Shown here piece after piece: positions 14,531-23,542 of a stretch of 36,167 nt of DNA (its first letter is position 1; every line of letters starts with the position of its first letter). The notes beneath the pieces are model-generated. The model saw only the letters and a list, made by a program, of their open reading frames with translations. It did not search any database and was not told the origin of the DNA. The translations under genes were made by a program, and so were the position numbers. Source of the stretch: Methanobacteriota archaeon (GTDB lineage Bacteria > Myxococcota > UBA727 > JABDBI01); contig JABDBI010000017.1 of the NCBI GenBank assembly GCA_013288705.1, positions 1 to 36,167 of the forward strand, given 5' to 3'.

Positions 14531-15537
14531 GCGGTGACAATATAGAGATATTCCTGGTTGTAAAGATGCCTTGCCTTGCCCACCCGCTCGCCTTTTGGGT
14601 TATAGATGCCGATTTGCGCGCCCACATAGCGTTTGTAATCGATGGCACGCACATCTACCTTGCCTTTTTGCGATAGCAACGCTTCCATTTCTTGGCGGCT
14701 GATAAAGCCCTCGTTGTTAAAAGACACCACCAGCGATTTGGCTTTTAGCGCCAGTATCACTTCTCGAAATGCGGCAAGAAAGTTGACCTTGGAGTTAAAG
14801 GCGCTTTTCACACTCTTGCAGTCCACCCGCTTGCGTGCGCGGCCGTAGGCTTCGGGTTTGTCCCATCGCATCAGGGTCTCCCAAATGTGGTAGTTGCCGC
14901 GATAGCTATGCTGGTTATAGGGTGGATCTAGATAGGCAACATCGACAACTGTTTGAGCCGCTTGATTGGCATCGAGACACAGCGCTTTTCCCTTGCCCTG
15001 CACGGCCCGAGGCAGCACATCGGGAAGACGCAGAGCAAGGGGGTTTTTCGCCCGAGGTGCCCATTGTTTAAGATAGGCCATTTGCAGGCCACATGTTGAA
15101 TCAACCCGATCTGCAGCTTCCATCAATGACACCAACAACACGGCCTTGAGCTCATCTGACAAAGCATGCGCTTCTATGGCATCTCGAATGGCGTCGATCT
15201 TTTCGCCATTTTGCGGATGAAAAAATCGGGCGTCTTCGCAGAAATTTTGCGTAAAATAACCAGGCTTGCCGGGCAAGCGATTAAACTCGTCAATCAACTT
15301 CTTGGCCGCATTCTCTATGTCTTCCAGATCGGTTTCGACATAGCACTTGGCCAACATGAAGGCATAAGTATTGTGATCATTGGCATAGACTTGAAAGCCA
15401 GCCTGTTTGAGGGCATGACCGACCCGGGAAGTTCCCGAAAATAAATCAAGGACCGAGCGTGCGCCTGGAGCCGCCTGTTTGACGGCGTCTAAAATTTCGG
15501 GAATGAGCTGGCGTTTGGAGCCTAGATACTTGATCAT
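14527..15537 (-). CDS. D12-class (Dam-like) adenine-specific DNA methyltransferase
   Basis: 336 aa from the ATG at 15537. This start is preferred because MIKYLGSKRQLIPEIL is the family N-terminus (YxGSK, SAM-binding motif); an in-frame ATG 19 codons upstream adds only an unrelated leader. Motif I DLFSGTSRVG lies at 31-40 and the catalytic DPPY at 204-207 (YLDPPYNQHSY). NNEGFI and the Y-x-R-Y-x-G motif near the C-terminus match related orphan methylases. It would transfer a methyl group from SAM to adenine N6 in a short recognition site that cannot be read from the sequence. No restriction endonuclease is adjacent. It is the first gene of an operon with yceD, rpmF and gpsA, an unusual setting. 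Confidence 0.9.
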   Translation of the reverse strand: MIKYLGSKRQLIPEILDAVKQAAPGARSVLDLFSGTSRVGHALKQAGFQVYANDHNTYAFMLAKCYVETDLEDIENAAKKLIDEFNRLPGKPGYFTQNFCEDARFFHPQNGEKIDAIRDAIEAHALSDELKAVLLVSLMEAADRVDSTCGLQMAYLKQWAPRAKNPLALRLPDVLPRAVQGKGKALCLDANQAAQTVVDVAYLDPPYNQHSYRGNYHIWETLMRWDKPEAYGRARKRVDCKSVKSAFNSKVNFLAAFREVILALKAKSLVVSFNNEGFISRQEMEALLSQKGKVDVRAIDYKRYVGAQIGIYNPKGERVGKARHLYNQEYLYIVTA

Positions 15538-15600
15538 TTTTGTGGGTCGTGCAAACTTGAGAAGGGTAACACATTTGCAAAATAGCATAAACAAGCGGGC

Positions 15601-18123
15601 TTGGTAATCAGCGTGGTTTCGTTATCAAAAAAAGTACTATGGCTTTTGTTTGCTGCCCTATTGTTTTTTGTGGGCGTTTCTTTGGCAGTGGTGCAAATCA
15701 TCATACACGATTTGCCTAAGCTCGACAGCGTTGAGGATTATAAGCCGCCTCAAGTCAGTCGTGTCTTCGATGCGCAAGGCCATCTCATAGGTGAGTTCTT
15801 TTTAGAGAAGCGCATTGTGATCGCGCTCGATGATTTGCCGCCGCATGTGAAAAACGCCTTCTTGGCGGCGGAAGATGCAGATTTTTATCACCATGGTGGC
15901 GTCGATTATTTGGGCATTGTGCGCGCGATTTTGAACGAGTTTCGCTACAAGCTCATCGGCGGCCAGCGCATCGGTGGTAGCACCATTACGCAGCAAACAG
16001 CAAAGACGATGTTACTTTCACGTCAACAAACCTATACGCGAAAAATCAAAGAAATCTTTTTGGCAAAGCGCATCGAGGACTCGCTCACCAAGAATGAGAT
16101 TTTGAACCTCTACTTAAACCAAATTTACTTTGGCCAAGGTGTTTATGGAATTGAGGAAGCAGCGCAGACATATTATGGTGTGAAGGCGGCTAAGCTCACA
16201 CTCGCACAAGCAGCGACGTTAGCTGCGATTCCCAAAAGTCCGAGCAAGCTGAATCCGCGTACCAATTCGGAGAAAGCACGTGCGCGGCGTGACTATGTGC
16301 TCACGCGCATGGCGGAAACACAATTCATCACACACGCGCAAGCGGAAACTGCGAAGCGAGAGCCTATTGTTCTCGCCAACAGAACACAGCCCTATCTGGG
16401 GCAAGCCCCTTATTATGTGGAGGAGGTTCGTCGCATGCTCGTCGCGGAGCTCGGGGAGGAGCGTCTGTTTCACGATGGGTTGAACATTTACACGCCGGTG
16501 AACGCGGAACTGCAGATTGCCGCCAATAGAGCACTGCAAGAAGGGCTGCGGACCATTGGCAAGGGGCATGGCTACCTGGGTGCACTTGCCAATTTCTCAC
16601 CAAACGAGCGTAGAAGCATGTCGGAAGAACTCGGCAAGAGGCGCAAGGCGTTATTTGCTGGAGTGCCGCGGCAAAAGTATATTTGGAACTGGAAGAATGT
16701 CGACGTTGCTACAGCACGGAGCAATCCAGAAGATGCAATGGGTGCCATCCGTCTTGAGAATCTCGCGATAGGGCAAATAGTTGTGAGCGTGGTGACGAGT
16801 ATCTCTGATAACAATAAATTGGCGATGGTGGATCTTGGCTCTGCGTCGGCGCAGTTGCCTATGCAAAACATGTTGTGGGCGCGAAAATATAATCCGCAGG
16901 CTTTCACTGCTGCGCCCAAGGTTCCCAGCGATGTATTGAAGGTGGGCGATCTGATTTATGTGCGCGTGGACAAATTGGCTCCCTTCACGGTGATGCTGGA
17001 ACAGATTCCCAAGGTGGAGGGAGCGATCATGGCGATTAATCCTCACACCCATCGGGTATTGGCGATGGTGGGAGGCTACGACTTTGCTTTGTCGAGTTTT
17101 AATCGCGCGACGCAGGCGAAGCGCCAGCCAGGGTCGGCATTTAAGCCATTTGTGTATGCGACGGCGATTGAAATGCATAAGGCAACGCCGGCTAGTATTT
17201 TAACCGACGCGCCGAAGGTATATTTTGATGCGGAGCATCAGGAGCAATGGAAGCCAAAAAACGACACGGGTAAATTCCTCGGGGACATTACTGTGCGTTC
17301 GTGCTTGATTCGCTCCATCAATACGTGCAGCATTACTTTGCTCGAGCGGGTGGGTATTCCTGCGGTGCATGACATCGCGCGTAAGGCGGGCATGCTGACA
17401 GCGAAAACGCCGTTTCCGAATGATCTTTCGATCGCGCTGGGATCTGCCGATATTATTCCGATTAGTTTTGTGAATGCATACACCGTCTTTCCTAATCAGG
17501 GTCGTGTGGGAGCGCCGGTGTTTATTGAGAAAGTGCAAACACATAACGGTGAGGTTTTGCTCGAGGCGAGTGTCGAGGAGCATGATGTGCTAAGTCCGCA
17601 GGGTGCGTTTGTCATGACAACAATTTTGAAAGGCGTGATGGACCGCGGGCCGGGGCGACGTGTGACTGGGCTATCGGGACCATTGGCCGGTAAAACTGGG
17701 ACATCGAATCAAGCGAGGAACGCTTGGTTTGTTGGGTTTTCGCCAGACCTGGTGGCTGGCGTTTATGTGGGTTTTGATAACAATGATTCTCTTGGATTGC
17801 GTGGTTATGGAGCGCAAAATGCGTTGCCGATTTGGGGGAACTTTATGCGCGAGGCGTTGAAGGTGATACCGCCGCGGGAGTTTGACGCGCCTGAGGGGAT
17901 TACGTGGCGGCTCATTGATGAAAAGACGGGAATGTTGGCGTCGTCGACGCTGGATCCGGGGCAGCTAGCTTTGCAAACGCCGCCTGACGACGAGGATGAG
18001 AGCGCGCCGCAATCGGCGGTGAAGGGCGGGACGATCCTCGAGGCGTTTATTGCGGGGACGGAGCCGAAGCCGTCGTCGGGGCCTGCTGCAGCGCCGCTGG
18101 ATTTATTTGAGGGCGGTTTGTAG
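15601..18123 (+). CDS. mrcA: Penicillin-binding protein 1A, bifunctional peptidoglycan synthase
   Basis: 840 aa if translation starts at the TTG at 15601; a GTG at 15613 is an alternative, and neither has a strong ribosome binding site. An N-terminal membrane anchor (about 11-35) is followed by the GT51 glycosyltransferase with catalytic Glu91 in EDADFYHHGG, then GGSTITQQTAK and NQIYFGQGVYGIEEAAQTYY. An OB-like insert lies in the middle. The transpeptidase has Ser512 in GSAFK, S572-I-N574, and K698-T-G700 (GKTGTSNQ). It polymerises glycan strands from lipid II and crosslinks the stem peptides in the periplasm. The C-terminus is a Pro/Glu/Ala-rich tail. The gene runs divergently from the methylase operon and converges on greB, with a family A element between. 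Confidence 0.97.
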   Translation: MVISVVSLSKKVLWLLFAALLFFVGVSLAVVQIIIHDLPKLDSVEDYKPPQVSRVFDAQGHLIGEFFLEKRIVIALDDLPPHVKNAFLAAEDADFYHHGGVDYLGIVRAILNEFRYKLIGGQRIGGSTITQQTAKTMLLSRQQTYTRKIKEIFLAKRIEDSLTKNEILNLYLNQIYFGQGVYGIEEAAQTYYGVKAAKLTLAQAATLAAIPKSPSKLNPRTNSEKARARRDYVLTRMAETQFITHAQAETAKREPIVLANRTQPYLGQAPYYVEEVRRMLVAELGEERLFHDGLNIYTPVNAELQIAANRALQEGLRTIGKGHGYLGALANFSPNERRSMSEELGKRRKALFAGVPRQKYIWNWKNVDVATARSNPEDAMGAIRLENLAIGQIVVSVVTSISDNNKLAMVDLGSASAQLPMQNMLWARKYNPQAFTAAPKVPSDVLKVGDLIYVRVDKLAPFTVMLEQIPKVEGAIMAINPHTHRVLAMVGGYDFALSSFNRATQAKRQPGSAFKPFVYATAIEMHKATPASILTDAPKVYFDAEHQEQWKPKNDTGKFLGDITVRSCLIRSINTCSITLLERVGIPAVHDIARKAGMLTAKTPFPNDLSIALGSADIIPISFVNAYTVFPNQGRVGAPVFIEKVQTHNGEVLLEASVEEHDVLSPQGAFVMTTILKGVMDRGPGRRVTGLSGPLAGKTGTSNQARNAWFVGFSPDLVAGVYVGFDNNDSLGLRGYGAQNALPIWGNFMREALKVIPPREFDAPEGITWRLIDEKTGMLASSTLDPGQLALQTPPDDEDESAPQSAVKGGTILEAFIAGTEPKPSSGPAAAPLDLFEGGL

Positions 18124-18143
18124 TCGAATCCTGGGCCGGAGTC

Positions 18144-18251
18144 TCCTTCTCCCGCTGGCGGGAGAAGGATTAAGGATGAGGGTGGAAAAGAAGCGCGTCG
18201 CTACTTCACACCCTCACCCTTGGTCCCTCTCCCGCTGGCGGGAGAGGGAAA
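18144..18251. repeat. Family A paired palindromic element, copy 2
   Basis: There are two inverted halves. The left half carries CCTTCTCCCGC/GCGGGAGAAGG then AAGGATGAGGGTGG; the right half carries CACCCTCACCCTTGG then CCCTCTCCCGC/GCGGGAGAGGG. They are joined by a spacer containing GTCGCTACTT, which also occurs in the copy at 25880. The element lies between convergent genes and overlaps the end of greB. Confidence 0.88.
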
Positions 18252-18722
18252 TTCAAGCGCCACAATCTCTACCTCAGTCACCCCTTTCGGCCGCACAATC
18301 TCCACCACATCCCCGACTCGCTTGCCAAGCAACGCACGTGCCACGGGTGACTTGTAAGAAATGGTCCCGCCACTAAAATCCGCCTCGCCATCCCCGACAA
18401 TCATCCACCGTTTCACCAGATCGTGTTCGTCACGCACCACAACCGTTGCACCAAACACAACCACATCACCCGACAACGTGCTCTCATCAATGATCTGCAC
18501 ATCCTTCAGCAAACCAGACAAATACGCCAACCGTTTATCAATCTCACGCAGATGCTTTTTGCCATAAATATATTCGGCATTCTCCGACCGATCCCCTTCG
18601 GCAGCAGCCTCGGTCACGCCTTTCACAACCTTCGGGCGCTCGACGCGCAACAAACGCTCCCGCTCGGCGTGTAAGCGCTCGTACCCAGCTTTGGTCAATG
18701 GCTTCTTTGGCAACACGCTCAT
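18201..18722 (-). CDS. greB: Transcription elongation factor GreB
   Basis: 173 aa. The N-terminal coiled coil with AEGDRSENAEYIYGKKHLRE (about residues 41-60) is the GreB version of the Gre tip motif (D and E of GDRSENAEY reach the RNA polymerase active site through the secondary channel). The C-terminal FKBP-like domain ends around VTEVEIVALEF. It rescues backtracked RNA polymerase by stimulating transcript cleavage. GreB is normally near 158 aa. The extra C-terminal residues PSPASGRGTKGEGVK are encoded by a family A palindromic element, so the natural stop has been lost and replaced. The ATG overlaps the pyrC stop (ATGA), indicating coupled translation. Confidence 0.93.
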   Translation of the reverse strand: MSVLPKKPLTKAGYERLHAERERLLRVERPKVVKGVTEAAAEGDRSENAEYIYGKKHLREIDKRLAYLSGLLKDVQIIDESTLSGDVVVFGATVVVRDEHDLVKRWMIVGDGEADFSGGTISYKSPVARALLGKRVGDVVEIVRPKGVTEVEIVALEFPSPASGRGTKGEGVK

Positions 18723-20005
18723 AACGCAAACCGCAAACTGCCGCGCAAAAATGTCGCTACCACCCGGCCATGAAACGTATGTCGCAAAAACGCCGAATTC
18801 TTCGATCGGCCCTTGAGCTCCGATTCAGCCATTTGCCACGACATGTCCGTATCGATCAAACACAAATGCGAAGGCGCCCCCTGCCCGACTGTGCCAAGAC
18901 TCCCCGATCGCCTTAGCACCCGTGCGGGACCAGAAGTCATAAGCTCCACTGCACGCGTGAGTGAAATTGTTCCGTCATGCACCAATGACAATAGCACCGC
19001 AAAAGCAGTCTCAAGCCCCACCACGCCGAAAGGCGCTCCGGCAAACCCACAACTTTTCTCATTTGCCCCATGCGGCGCATGATCACTCGCCACCGCATCG
19101 ATAGTCCCATCGCGCAAGCCTTCTATCATCGCTGCGCGATCCGATTCATCTCGGAGCGGTGGATTCATTTTGGTATTCGGGTCGCCAGACATACAAGCTT
19201 GATCAGAGAGCAGCAAATGATGCGGCGTCACTTCGCACGTCACTGGCAACCCGGCATCTTTCGCTCGACGAATCGCCTGCAAACTACGTCGCGTTGACAC
19301 ATGCAATACATGGTAGCGCGCACCGGTCTGCTTCGCGAGAGTAATATCACGCTCCACCATCACGCCCTCGGCGTCAGCCGATTGGCCCTCGAGATGCAAA
19401 GCATCACTTGCGACACCAGCATTTAATGGAGCGCCCTTCGAAAGGCGCAAATCCTCGGCGTGCTGCATAAACAACATGTCATGCGCAGCACACGCCTCGA
19501 GCGCGCGCTGCATGATGCCGTCATCCATCACCGGGCGGCCATCATCGGTAATCGCAACCGCACCTGCAGCCTTGAGTGCAGCGATATTGGTGAGCTCGGT
19601 GCCAAGCAATCCCTTGGTCGCCGCAGCAGCGACAAGAATGTCGACGCCACCAATCTGCCGGCTACGCTCCATTTGGACGCGCACGCGCTCTGGGGTATCT
19701 AGCGCTGGATCGGTGTTGGGCATCACCACTACGGTTGTGACACCGCCAGCAAGAGCTGCAAAAGAGCCCGTTGCGATGGTTTCTTTGTGCTCAAATCCGG
19801 GCTCGCGAAAATGGACGTGCAAGTCGACCAACCCCGGCACCGCCAACAGATTTTCTCCGCTCAATGTACGCGTGCCCTCAGGCAAGGCATCCGGCTCCAT
19901 CACAATTTGCTCGGGGGAAACGAGCAAATTGGTCACTTGGTCGACACCCTTAGCGACGTCCATCAATCTCACTTCACGTATCAGGTAGGCGGTCGCAACA
20001 GACAT
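18719..20005 (-). CDS. pyrC: Dihydroorotase, class I
   Basis: 428 aa from the ATG at 20005, which overlaps the bamA stop as TGATG; the TTG one codon upstream is not needed. It converts carbamoyl-aspartate to dihydroorotate in pyrimidine synthesis. Metal-ligand motifs are VDLHVHFREPGFEHKET, the histidines of HVLHVST and CEVTPHHLL, and the catalytic Asp in ASDHAPH. GVVGLETAFAVLLSLV is the conserved segment near the C-terminus. A catalytically dead PyrC-like protein is unlikely because all motifs are intact. The setting is unusual: it is sandwiched between bamA and greB with overlapping start and stop codons on both sides. Confidence 0.95.
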   Translation of the reverse strand: MSVATAYLIREVRLMDVAKGVDQVTNLLVSPEQIVMEPDALPEGTRTLSGENLLAVPGLVDLHVHFREPGFEHKETIATGSFAALAGGVTTVVVMPNTDPALDTPERVRVQMERSRQIGGVDILVAAAATKGLLGTELTNIAALKAAGAVAITDDGRPVMDDGIMQRALEACAAHDMLFMQHAEDLRLSKGAPLNAGVASDALHLEGQSADAEGVMVERDITLAKQTGARYHVLHVSTRRSLQAIRRAKDAGLPVTCEVTPHHLLLSDQACMSGDPNTKMNPPLRDESDRAAMIEGLRDGTIDAVASDHAPHGANEKSCGFAGAPFGVVGLETAFAVLLSLVHDGTISLTRAVELMTSGPARVLRRSGSLGTVGQGAPSHLCLIDTDMSWQMAESELKGRSKNSAFLRHTFHGRVVATFLRGSLRFAL

Positions 20006-22830
20006 CAAAAACTTTGCCCAATGTTGAATTCAAAAGTCCAGTCGTCACCGGCTGCCGGCGCACCTGGCGTGCCCATAGGCCTTGGCGTAATGGGAAAGCC
20101 AAATTCAAAACGCAAAAGGCCAATAGGGCTTAACCAGCGTAACCCAAAACCAGCAGCGCTGAAAAGTCCAAGTGGCAAATCTCGCACCGGATCGAAATTG
20201 GTCGTTCCAAGCGGCTGCGGCTTGCTGCCGATATAAAAGAAATTTTGGTCGGGCGCATAGACGTTGCCGGCATCAAAAAACAGCACGCCATTGAGTTTCA
20301 AAGTTCGCACCAGCGGAAACTCAAGCTCCAAGTTAAACAACAATTGCTTATTGCCACCAATCACAAATGGCACCGTCACATTTTTGGGACGCAGCTGTTC
20401 TGCAAAAACAACAGGGCCAATCGAGCGATAGGCATAGCCACGCAATGTATTTAAACCGCCCAAAAAGTAATTTTCGAAAATAATCGTTTGGCCCAACGTA
20501 TTTAGAAAACCAATGTCCAGATTAAACTTAAGCACCCAATCCTTCCAGATAAACCAGCGGTCAAAATTGTAATATGCGCGCAAGTTAATGCCAAAACGCA
20601 TAAAATCGTTGGCCACGGCGCCGGTATTTAGATACCAGAGCCCACCCGCGATGCCTCTATCTTGATAGGTGTTACGCAAACTGTTCTCAATGCCTGCAAA
20701 TGATGCTGAGCCAAGATAGCGCGAAGCAAATTCTGTGCGCAGCTCTAGATAATAGCCGGCAGTTGGAAACAAGCGATTGTTTCGCTGATCAAAGCGCAGC
20801 ACAGGCTTTAACGACGTGGTGTAAAAGGGATGATTGGTCGGCAAGTCGTATCTGCGAATATTCAGGGTTTCATCGTCGACATTGACGCGCTCCACATTGT
20901 AAGTGAGCAGAAAAAATAAATTTTCAAAATCAGGCACATAAAATTCCGTGCCCGGCGGCGCGGTCCGCAACCATTTCTTGGAATAGACACCCAAGGGACG
21001 CCCCGCTGCAAAGCCAAGCGTCAAATCACCTCCTGAGCTGCTTCGGGTAAAGCTGCCTAAAAACTGCTTCGTGTTATAAGCCGAGAAGGCAAATGTCATC
21101 GGTTCTGTCGCAATGTAGAATAAGTACGGATCGATAAAACGCAAATCGAATATGCGTCGGTATCTTGACCACTGCACCGTCGCGCTTAGAGTCTGTCCCC
21201 GACCGAACAAATTGTTTTGCGCGACCTGACCTTGGAAGATGAAGCCTTCTCCGGCTGTACCATAACCACCGCTGACATTCATCGTACCGGTCGAGCGCTC
21301 TTTGACGAACACCTCGACGACCATTTGATCCGGAGCACTGCCGGGGGAGCTCTTAAACTTCACTTCTTCGAAAAAGCCGAGCTGTTGGACGCGAAGCTCA
21401 CTCAAACGCCACATCGCAGCGGAATAAAGTTCGCCTTCATAAATGCGAAGCTCACGCCGAATGACTTCGTCTGCGGTTTGGACGTTACCTTTGATGTCAA
21501 TGCGTTCAATATAGACCAAGGGTCCTTTCTCGACCTCGAGCCTCAGGTCTACCTGGCGTGACTCTTCGTGAACCTCGGTGACCGGAGACACGTTCACATA
21601 AGCGTATCCAGCATCTTTATAAAGCTCTGTAATGCCAACCAAGTCTTTGCCGATCTGGCTGCGATTGAGCACATCACCTTCGGCCAAAGTAATTTTGGAA
21701 AGCAGATTCTTCTTTAAAAACAAAGCTGCGTCGGGATTTTCTTCTTTTTTCTCTTTATATCGCTCTTCATCGGCCTCAACCAAATCGCCAGTAATATCGA
21801 GCGTGCCGAGATGAAACTGATCCCCCTCGACAATGGCCACATGCACAGCCAATGACGTTTTGTCGGCAGAGAGCTGCACGCGTGGCTTAGAAATTTGTAC
21901 GTTGAGATAGCCATGATCTTGGTAAAACTGCTCAAGCAACATGATATCAATTTCAAAAGCTTCTTCGTGAAAAGTTCCCCAATTCGTGATGGGGCCCAAA
22001 AGATGGGCCTCTTTCGTTTGCATCACACCACGAAGCGTGTCACCGGAAAAGTGCTCATTTCCCATGAAAGCAATAGAATCAATCTGAACCTTGGCGCGTT
22101 CATTCACATGAAACACCACATCGACGAAGTCAGGTGCCATCACTTTGGGTCTTTGCTCTTCGTTTTTTTCGATGTCCTCGGCCTTAGTTTTGACCACTTC
22201 GTAGCTCACATCAGCTAAAAAGTAGCCTTTCTCCATGTAGAGATTTTTGATCTTGTCAAGGTTGCCGCGAATGCGTGGGATATCGGCCACTTGATAGGCT
22301 TTGAGATCAATCACGTCTTTGATGTCGTCTTCGCTAATGGCGTCATTCCCATCGATGCGAATTTGATGAATGGTTGGCTTCTCTGTTAACACATAGTTGA
22401 GAACAATACTCTTTTGCGGCCCGTCTTCCTCTTCCACGACCACATCGGAAAAAAGTCCCATGCCAAAGATGCGTCTAATGTCTTCTGCAACAGCCTTTTT
22501 ATCGAGCGCGTCGCCAACATGTGTCGTCAGTTGCGAGATCACAGCTTCGGGTTCAATTTTTTTTACCCCAACAATCCGGATCAGGTAAATGCGATCTGCC
22601 TCTGCATTTTCAGCCTGCAGCGTTCCTGGTTCCTTGGCGCGGGCCAAAGCGGCCTTGGTGGCGGCATCGAGTTCCGCTGATTTAAACTGGGCAGTAATTG
22701 GATCGCGGTCAATTTTAGGCTTACTTTTTTTTGCTGGGCCCGACGGAGGGCCACCCATCTGAGCGTTTACGCCTGTAGCGAGGCATAAGAACCCCAAATA
22801 AGTGAAAAAGAAAAGCTGGCGCAAATTCAT
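20005..22830 (-). CDS. bamA: Outer membrane protein assembly factor BamA
   Basis: 941 aa, longer than the E. coli protein (about 810). A signal peptide (MNLRQLFFFTYLGFLCLATG, VNA-Q) is followed by a Pro/Lys-rich segment of about 60 residues and then five POTRA-like units. The first begins IYLIRIVGVKKIEPEAV, the third contains VQIDSIAFMGNEHFSGDTL, and the fifth VYIERIDIKGNVQTADEVIR. The 16-strand barrel follows from about residue 500, with the GYGTAGEGFIFQGQVAQNNL block, the L6 motif region LNTLRGYAYRSIGPVV (VRGF/LRGY type), and a terminal strand ending FNIGQSF with a C-terminal Phe. It folds and inserts beta-barrel proteins in the outer membrane. It heads the pyrC-greB cluster; skp, lpxD or other usual neighbours are absent. 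Confidence 0.96.
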   Translation of the reverse strand: MNLRQLFFFTYLGFLCLATGVNAQMGGPPSGPAKKSKPKIDRDPITAQFKSAELDAATKAALARAKEPGTLQAENAEADRIYLIRIVGVKKIEPEAVISQLTTHVGDALDKKAVAEDIRRIFGMGLFSDVVVEEEDGPQKSIVLNYVLTEKPTIHQIRIDGNDAISEDDIKDVIDLKAYQVADIPRIRGNLDKIKNLYMEKGYFLADVSYEVVKTKAEDIEKNEEQRPKVMAPDFVDVVFHVNERAKVQIDSIAFMGNEHFSGDTLRGVMQTKEAHLLGPITNWGTFHEEAFEIDIMLLEQFYQDHGYLNVQISKPRVQLSADKTSLAVHVAIVEGDQFHLGTLDITGDLVEADEERYKEKKEENPDAALFLKKNLLSKITLAEGDVLNRSQIGKDLVGITELYKDAGYAYVNVSPVTEVHEESRQVDLRLEVEKGPLVYIERIDIKGNVQTADEVIRRELRIYEGELYSAAMWRLSELRVQQLGFFEEVKFKSSPGSAPDQMVVEVFVKERSTGTMNVSGGYGTAGEGFIFQGQVAQNNLFGRGQTLSATVQWSRYRRIFDLRFIDPYLFYIATEPMTFAFSAYNTKQFLGSFTRSSSGGDLTLGFAAGRPLGVYSKKWLRTAPPGTEFYVPDFENLFFLLTYNVERVNVDDETLNIRRYDLPTNHPFYTTSLKPVLRFDQRNNRLFPTAGYYLELRTEFASRYLGSASFAGIENSLRNTYQDRGIAGGLWYLNTGAVANDFMRFGINLRAYYNFDRWFIWKDWVLKFNLDIGFLNTLGQTIIFENYFLGGLNTLRGYAYRSIGPVVFAEQLRPKNVTVPFVIGGNKQLLFNLELEFPLVRTLKLNGVLFFDAGNVYAPDQNFFYIGSKPQPLGTTNFDPVRDLPLGLFSAAGFGLRWLSPIGLLRFEFGFPITPRPMGTPGAPAAGDDWTFEFNIGQSF

Positions 22831-22914
22831 ATGCTCGGCTCTATAAGAGCTTATGCGTGATGAGAAAAGGCAGCTTGGGCGATTTTTTGGCTTTTTTGCA
22901 TTGTTGTTGGCGAT

Positions 22915-23421
22915 ATGATTTCACTCTATCGCTTGCTCGATGAACATCGGGACCACATTATTGCGATCTTGCTTAATCGCGTCCCTCGAGAAGTGAAAGC
23001 CTACCGAAAAATTCCAAGACCGGAGTTAAGGGCATCTATTGATCATCTTTTTGACGCCTATGTGGAGTTCTTGCTCACAGGCGAGATCACAGGCCTGAAG
23101 TCGGTCTTCAAATACATCGCCCGCGTGCGATTCACACAGGGGTTTTCAGCGGGTGAAATCATCCATGCGCTGCTCATGTTTTCTTCGGTCATGCGTTGCA
23201 TTCTCCAGGAGGAATTCCGTAAGCACCCCGGAGATGGTCAGGCAATGTTTAACAAGGCGATGGCCCACATCGAGCGCTCGACGTCGGATGGTGTGGCGAC
23301 GTTCGCCGAGGTCTTTCAGGAATATGTGCAGAGTCGTGTGGACCAGCACAATGATTATCTAAACGAGCGCAAAGAGAAGCTGGGAATTGATTTGTCGAAA
23401 TTTATTCTATTTCGCGCGTAA
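22915..23421 (+). CDS. RsbRD N-terminal (globin-like sensor) domain protein
   Basis: 168 aa, all helical. The opening LYRLLDEHRDHIIAILLNRV and the central FTQGFSAGEIIHALLMFSSVMR resemble the RsbRD_N domain found in front of STAS domains, PAS domains and histidine kinases. Here it stands alone, with no STAS or kinase domain after it. Such domains are non-heme globin-like folds used for sensing or dimerisation. The stop codon TAA is the first base pairs of a family B palindrome, so the element lies directly against the end of the gene. It is transcribed divergently from bamA with an 84-bp gap. A stress or redox sensing role is inference. Confidence 0.65.
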   Translation: MISLYRLLDEHRDHIIAILLNRVPREVKAYRKIPRPELRASIDHLFDAYVEFLLTGEITGLKSVFKYIARVRFTQGFSAGEIIHALLMFSSVMRCILQEEFRKHPGDGQAMFNKAMAHIERSTSDGVATFAEVFQEYVQSRVDQHNDYLNERKEKLGIDLSKFILFRA

Positions 23422-23521
23422 CCCCGGGCGTTGCCCGAGGCTAATCAATTGCGCGCAAGGCGCTTAAATCCGCGCAGCCCGGAGGGCGTAATTAATTAGC
23501 CTCGGGCAACGCCCGGGGTTA
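23420..23521. repeat. Family B palindromic element, copy 2
   Basis: Perfect outer arms (AACCCCGGGCGTTGCCCGAG and its complement) lie at 23420-23445 and 23495-23520. The interior is homologous to the copy at 4227-4326 in the opposite orientation. It sits between two convergent genes and may also act as a bidirectional hairpin, though there is no T-run. Confidence 0.88.
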
Positions 23522-23542
23522 CACGCCACAACATTTGTGATG

